Source of the DNA: a virus
DNA: 46,623 bases
Virus record (IMG/VR): IMGVR_UViG_3300005617_000014
Location: 1 to 46,623 of that record
Direction: 5' to 3' (one strand)
This document shows positions 43,912 to 46,623 of the stretch, one piece after another. The first letter of the stretch is position 1. Each line of letters begins with the position of its first letter. The notes beneath the pieces are model-generated. The model saw only the letters and a program-made list of their open reading frames with translations, did not search any database and was not told where the DNA came from. Both the position numbers and the translations under genes were made by a program.

Positions 43912-45486
43912 CTATGAAATCCTAGCACTCACCAATTGTTTGATACCTACCACAGCTGCATATTGAAAAATCTTAGTAGGTTGTGCTGTAGTTCCATTAG
44001 TCTCTAATCGTAAAGAAAAGTTAATCTTTCTGAATCTCATTGTTTTTCCGAATTTGATTAACTTATTAGTGTTAGCAATATCATCACCTGTAATAGTCTC
44101 TTGAAAACTATTTGCACCAGCAGTAGGATTCTCCCAAGTATTCAAGTCAGCCCATGTTTCACCATTTAAAGCATCCCATGTAGTTGAGTTAATCAAAGTA
44201 ATAGGAGTAGCAAATCCAGTAACATCTTTACCTGTAATTACATCCGCACTCCACCAGAACAATTTCTTGTATCTAACAGGATCAGCCATATCATAATCTT
44301 TAGTAGTCGCTACACAGTAAAATTTATGAGTACCTAGTCCTTCGGAAGTACCACTTGATCTACCATCAATGATCTTAATGACTTTATAGCCTCCGGAAGA
44401 GACGTCGAAGGAGTATCCCGTGTAATAAGAATCAAGCCCTGATCCAGTGAGATCACGTGCTCTAATGAGTGGACCGAATATATGCCATTCAATGGTTGAG
44501 GTATCATCAGTTTTTGACCATTCTCCCCAGGTTTTAGTACGAAGTTGGAAAGAATAGGTACGGTTATAGTATCTAACAACAAGACGTTCTCCTAAAATAC
44601 TTAAATGTTGATTTTCATATCTCGTTGTAGTACCTGTAGGTAATGAGTTATCAAATACAAGGGGCACTTTGAGATTTAGAAGAGAAAAGTTATAATTAAT
44701 AATTTCGTATACTTTGTTACGGTGCAAAGCATACACCGTATTTTCATACTGAACTACTCCTAGACTACCATCAGATCCAACTACAGGATTAATTTCACGA
44801 AGAATCGCATCAGCAGGATCTAAATCGTATGCAAGAACATGAGTACTTTCTCCTTTAAAAAGTAGTAGATTATCTTGATAGACGACCACATTATTGAGAG
44901 TATCGCCATCACCAGGCTGTACATCAATAAAATTAGTACCAGGCCATGTAGTAAAATCGGCCGATGCTGAAAACGAGAGACGAGATGCATTAGAAGTTGC
45001 CGTATTTCCGGGACATAAATATAACCTGTTCTTATGAACTACACATTTTTCAGCTCTGGGCATAGCAGCAACTGCAACAGCGCCACCGCCAACAGTCCAA
45101 GATATTCCGCCGTTAGCGCTTCCAGGGGTGGCAGGTAGCCATACTGTATTATTATAAACTTCCATTGTTTTACATTCACGAGAAACTGCTCCAGGATTCA
45201 ATTCGGTCCAAGAACTGCCTGCATTCGAACTAACAAAAGTCTTACCATCTCTAGTTGCAAACAAGTACAAAGTACCACTGAACACAATAGAACCAAAAAT
45301 AAGAAGTCTTTGATTGGTTGCCCCTTGAAACATAATTTGAATAGATGGCCTACTAACAAGAGATCCATCTGTATCAAGTTCAAAATTTAAACAATCAGTT
45401 AATTCATTATCCTGCACAAGCACTGGATCTGATCCAATATTCAATCCTCCTGTAAAAGGCCCCAATCTTAAAATCTCAGTAGGCAT
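43912..45486 (-). CDS. Tail tube / beta-propeller-like protein (tail stabilisation)
   Basis: 524 residues. Opens LGPFTGGLNIGSDPVLVQDNE and LTDCLNFELDTDGSLVSRP, the typical start of phage tail or neck proteins of the tubular-protein-B/stabilisation type. Repeated blade-like strands follow (LYLFATRDGKTFV, TVWLPATPGSANGG, RLYLCPGNTATS, NLLLFKGESTHVLAYD, TVYALHRNKVYEI). It is downstream of the adaptor gene and probably forms the tail nozzle. Confidence 0.7.
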   Translation of the reverse strand: MPTEILRLGPFTGGLNIGSDPVLVQDNELTDCLNFELDTDGSLVSRPSIQIMFQGATNQRLLIFGSIVFSGTLYLFATRDGKTFVSSNAGSSWTELNPGAVSRECKTMEVYNNTVWLPATPGSANGGISWTVGGGAVAVAAMPRAEKCVVHKNRLYLCPGNTATSNASRLSFSASADFTTWPGTNFIDVQPGDGDTLNNVVVYQDNLLLFKGESTHVLAYDLDPADAILREINPVVGSDGSLGVVQYENTVYALHRNKVYEIINYNFSLLNLKVPLVFDNSLPTGTTTRYENQHLSILGERLVVRYYNRTYSFQLRTKTWGEWSKTDDTSTIEWHIFGPLIRARDLTGSGLDSYYTGYSFDVSSGGYKVIKIIDGRSSGTSEGLGTHKFYCVATTKDYDMADPVRYKKLFWWSADVITGKDVTGFATPITLINSTTWDALNGETWADLNTWENPTAGANSFQETITGDDIANTNKLIKFGKTMRFRKINFSLRLETNGTTAQPTKIFQYAAVVGIKQLVSARIS

Positions 45487-45495
45487 TCCTTCTCC

Positions 45496-46149
45496 TTACT
45501 GATCGTATTCCAATACTGTAATAGTGGGATAAGTAGCCGTAGCTTCTGTAGTTTCTCGGGTCTGTAGTAGATTCATATCAGATTGAAAATCTACTTTATA
45601 CATTTGTGCGGGCTCATGATCTTCATCCAAAAGACTAGCCTGCCACATACAATACTTTAAAAGAGTATTGTGGTAAATAAGAGGCAGAGAGATTGTATCT
45701 GAAAGCCCCGTTACATCTGTAGGCTTTTGATTATATAAAACTTTGATACCATTAGTAAAAGACTCACTTGGTGTAGGAAATAAAAGAGCCTTACCTTCAT
45801 ACATAGTAAAGAATGCAGGATTTCCTGCTGTATAAGCAGTACCATCCCAACCATCAATCGAGTTATCAAATTCTTGCATATTTTTATATCTTAAAGCACT
45901 ATAGCTCAACATTGCTGAAAATTTGTATCGTAGTGATCTAAGAATCATTAAATCAGTAGGTAGAGTATAGGAAGATTGATTAGCTACAATATTGATAAAG
46001 GCTGTCTTTTGTAAGGCACCATCATTATGTTTGATAATCTCTACTTGACCGTCATTAATCCAACGTTTAATATCATCATCATTTACCTGAACAGCAGCTT
46101 CATCGCCAAAGATACGTCTAACTCTAGTAACAATATCACTGACAATCAT
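45496..46149 (-). CDS. Head-tail adaptor (tail tubular protein A-like)
   Basis: 217 residues. VSDIVTRVRRIFGDEAAVQV, DDDIKRWINDGQVEI and the following SSYTLPTDLMILRSLRY form the recognisable start of adaptor proteins (T7 gp11/P22 gp4-like) that bind under the portal. Later ALLFPTPSE and NGIKVLYNQKPT fit the same family. Its start overlaps the upstream gene by 4 bases. Confidence 0.7.
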   Translation of the reverse strand: MIVSDIVTRVRRIFGDEAAVQVNDDDIKRWINDGQVEIIKHNDGALQKTAFINIVANQSSYTLPTDLMILRSLRYKFSAMLSYSALRYKNMQEFDNSIDGWDGTAYTAGNPAFFTMYEGKALLFPTPSESFTNGIKVLYNQKPTDVTGLSDTISLPLIYHNTLLKYCMWQASLLDEDHEPAQMYKVDFQSDMNLLQTRETTEATATYPTITVLEYDQ

Positions 46150-46586
46150 GTTAGATGTTTCCTAACAGAACCTAAGTCTCTAAACTCATCATCACGTACA
46201 CGACCTTCATGAATCCAACGACTCTTAGTATTCTTAATAACAAAAGCACTAAAATCTTTCATAGCTTCTCTTTCATCAATTTCTTCTTTAAGTTTCAAAG
46301 CTTCAACAGCTTTATTGTGAGCATCCATTCTTTGAAGCACATTACCATGTCTACTATCAGAACTCCATAATCTAGCAAGAATGTCAGCAGGATTAGACAA
46401 AGAATCTGCATATAAAACAATTTTTTTATTTCTATCATCTACAATACGAAAAACTTTAGATTTATCTGTTAAATTCTGCTGTTCCGCCACAGGGACCATT
46501 TCAAGAAACAAATACTGATCATAATCATTTATGATCTCCGCCAAGCGTTGAAACTCAGCGGAGACCCATTCGTCAATTTCTGACAT
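46146..46586 (-). CDS. Hypothetical virion-operon protein
   Basis: 146 residues, helical, acidic N-terminus (SEIDEWVSAEFQRLAEIIN) and a beta centre (KVFRIVDDRNKKIVLYAD). Its start lies inside the terminal repeat, so the first 73 bases recur at the window start. A recurring phage protein placed upstream of the adaptor; function not recognised. Carries a GCCACAG copy at 46486. Confidence 0.65.
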   Translation of the reverse strand: MSEIDEWVSAEFQRLAEIINDYDQYLFLEMVPVAEQQNLTDKSKVFRIVDDRNKKIVLYADSLSNPADILARLWSSDSRHGNVLQRMDAHNKAVEALKLKEEIDEREAMKDFSAFVIKNTKSRWIHEGRVRDDEFRDLGSVRKHLT

Positions 46587-46623
46587 TTACTTCTTAGCTC
46601 TTCCAGTATCATCTAAGGGTGAT
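46514..46623. repeat. Terminal direct repeat, right copy (contig closure)
   Basis: Exact copy of 1-110. Joining the ends makes the minus-strand operon continuous: the gene at 74-418 becomes the upstream neighbour of 46146-46586, with its TAA directly next to that gene's ATG. Confidence 0.95.

Overview
The window holds what looks like one complete double-stranded DNA phage genome of podovirus type. The first 110 bases (1-110) recur exactly at 46514-46623, so the contig closes on itself into a circular map of 46,513 bp. There is no integrase, no recognisable lysogeny module and no host flank. The DNA is AT-rich. The host is most likely an actinobacterium. This is inferred from two stand-alone ANTAR-domain genes, a secreted family I36 peptidase inhibitor lipoprotein, and the style of the endolysin and the virion M15 peptidase. 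No host DNA is present to confirm it.

Layout. All virion genes are on the minus strand in one block that crosses the closure point. It reads leftwards from a 1.1 kb non-coding region (11889-13035) through a small DNA-binding and anti-defence group (Acb2/Tad1-like gene 11431-11640, TerS-like gene 10530-11273), three tandem tail-fibre-like paralogues (8335-10193), TerL (6623-8065), portal (3798-5882), scaffold (2390-3115), major capsid (1063-2289) and small genes (74-1060). Past the closure it continues with tail adaptor (45496-46149), tail tube/propeller protein (43912-45486), three internal or ejection-type proteins (38054-43679), a virion M15 peptidase (37390-38085) and two small membrane proteins. 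The plus strand carries the early and replication genes from 13036 to 36784. A bidirectional terminator stands at each junction with opposing genes (16921-16950 and 36795-36825). One minus-strand gene with unusual codon use (16988-17818) sits inside the early region.

The early region divides into several parts. At 14.0-16.9 kb there is a string of tiny genes separated by five copies of a structured intercistronic RNA element. At 18.2-25.7 kb there are many short genes, often zinc-ribbon or single-membrane-segment proteins, together with a tRNA-Leu(UAA), an SNF2-type helicase, the I36 lipoprotein and an HNH-like protein. At 25.7-30.2 kb lies the replication and recombination set: a RecB/Cas4-like nuclease, a RecA-like ATPase, an SSB-like protein, a primase-helicase and a DEDDy exonuclease. 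At 30.7-31.9 kb are the endolysin and holin. At 32.3-33.9 kb are a small HTH protein and two ANTAR proteins. At 33.8-36.8 kb are a PolA-type polymerase without its exonuclease domain, a RuvC-like nuclease and a second possible Acb2/Tad1-type protein. The polymerase and its exonuclease are therefore separate genes with the lysis cassette between them.

Three things stand out. (1) The 7-mer GCCACAG/CTGTGGC occurs about 49 times by eye, spread over both strands and all reading frames, where roughly two to four are expected. (2) Five intercistronic elements at 14566-16418 keep the same two-stem fold while their stem sequences differ. (3) Two ANTAR-type RNA-binding proteins in the same genome could act on such RNA elements. 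Further oddities are a gene that appears to use an ATT start codon, a possible +1 frameshift site between primase-helicase and exonuclease, a GC-rich island likely to be a structured RNA, and a tRNA-like RNA candidate.
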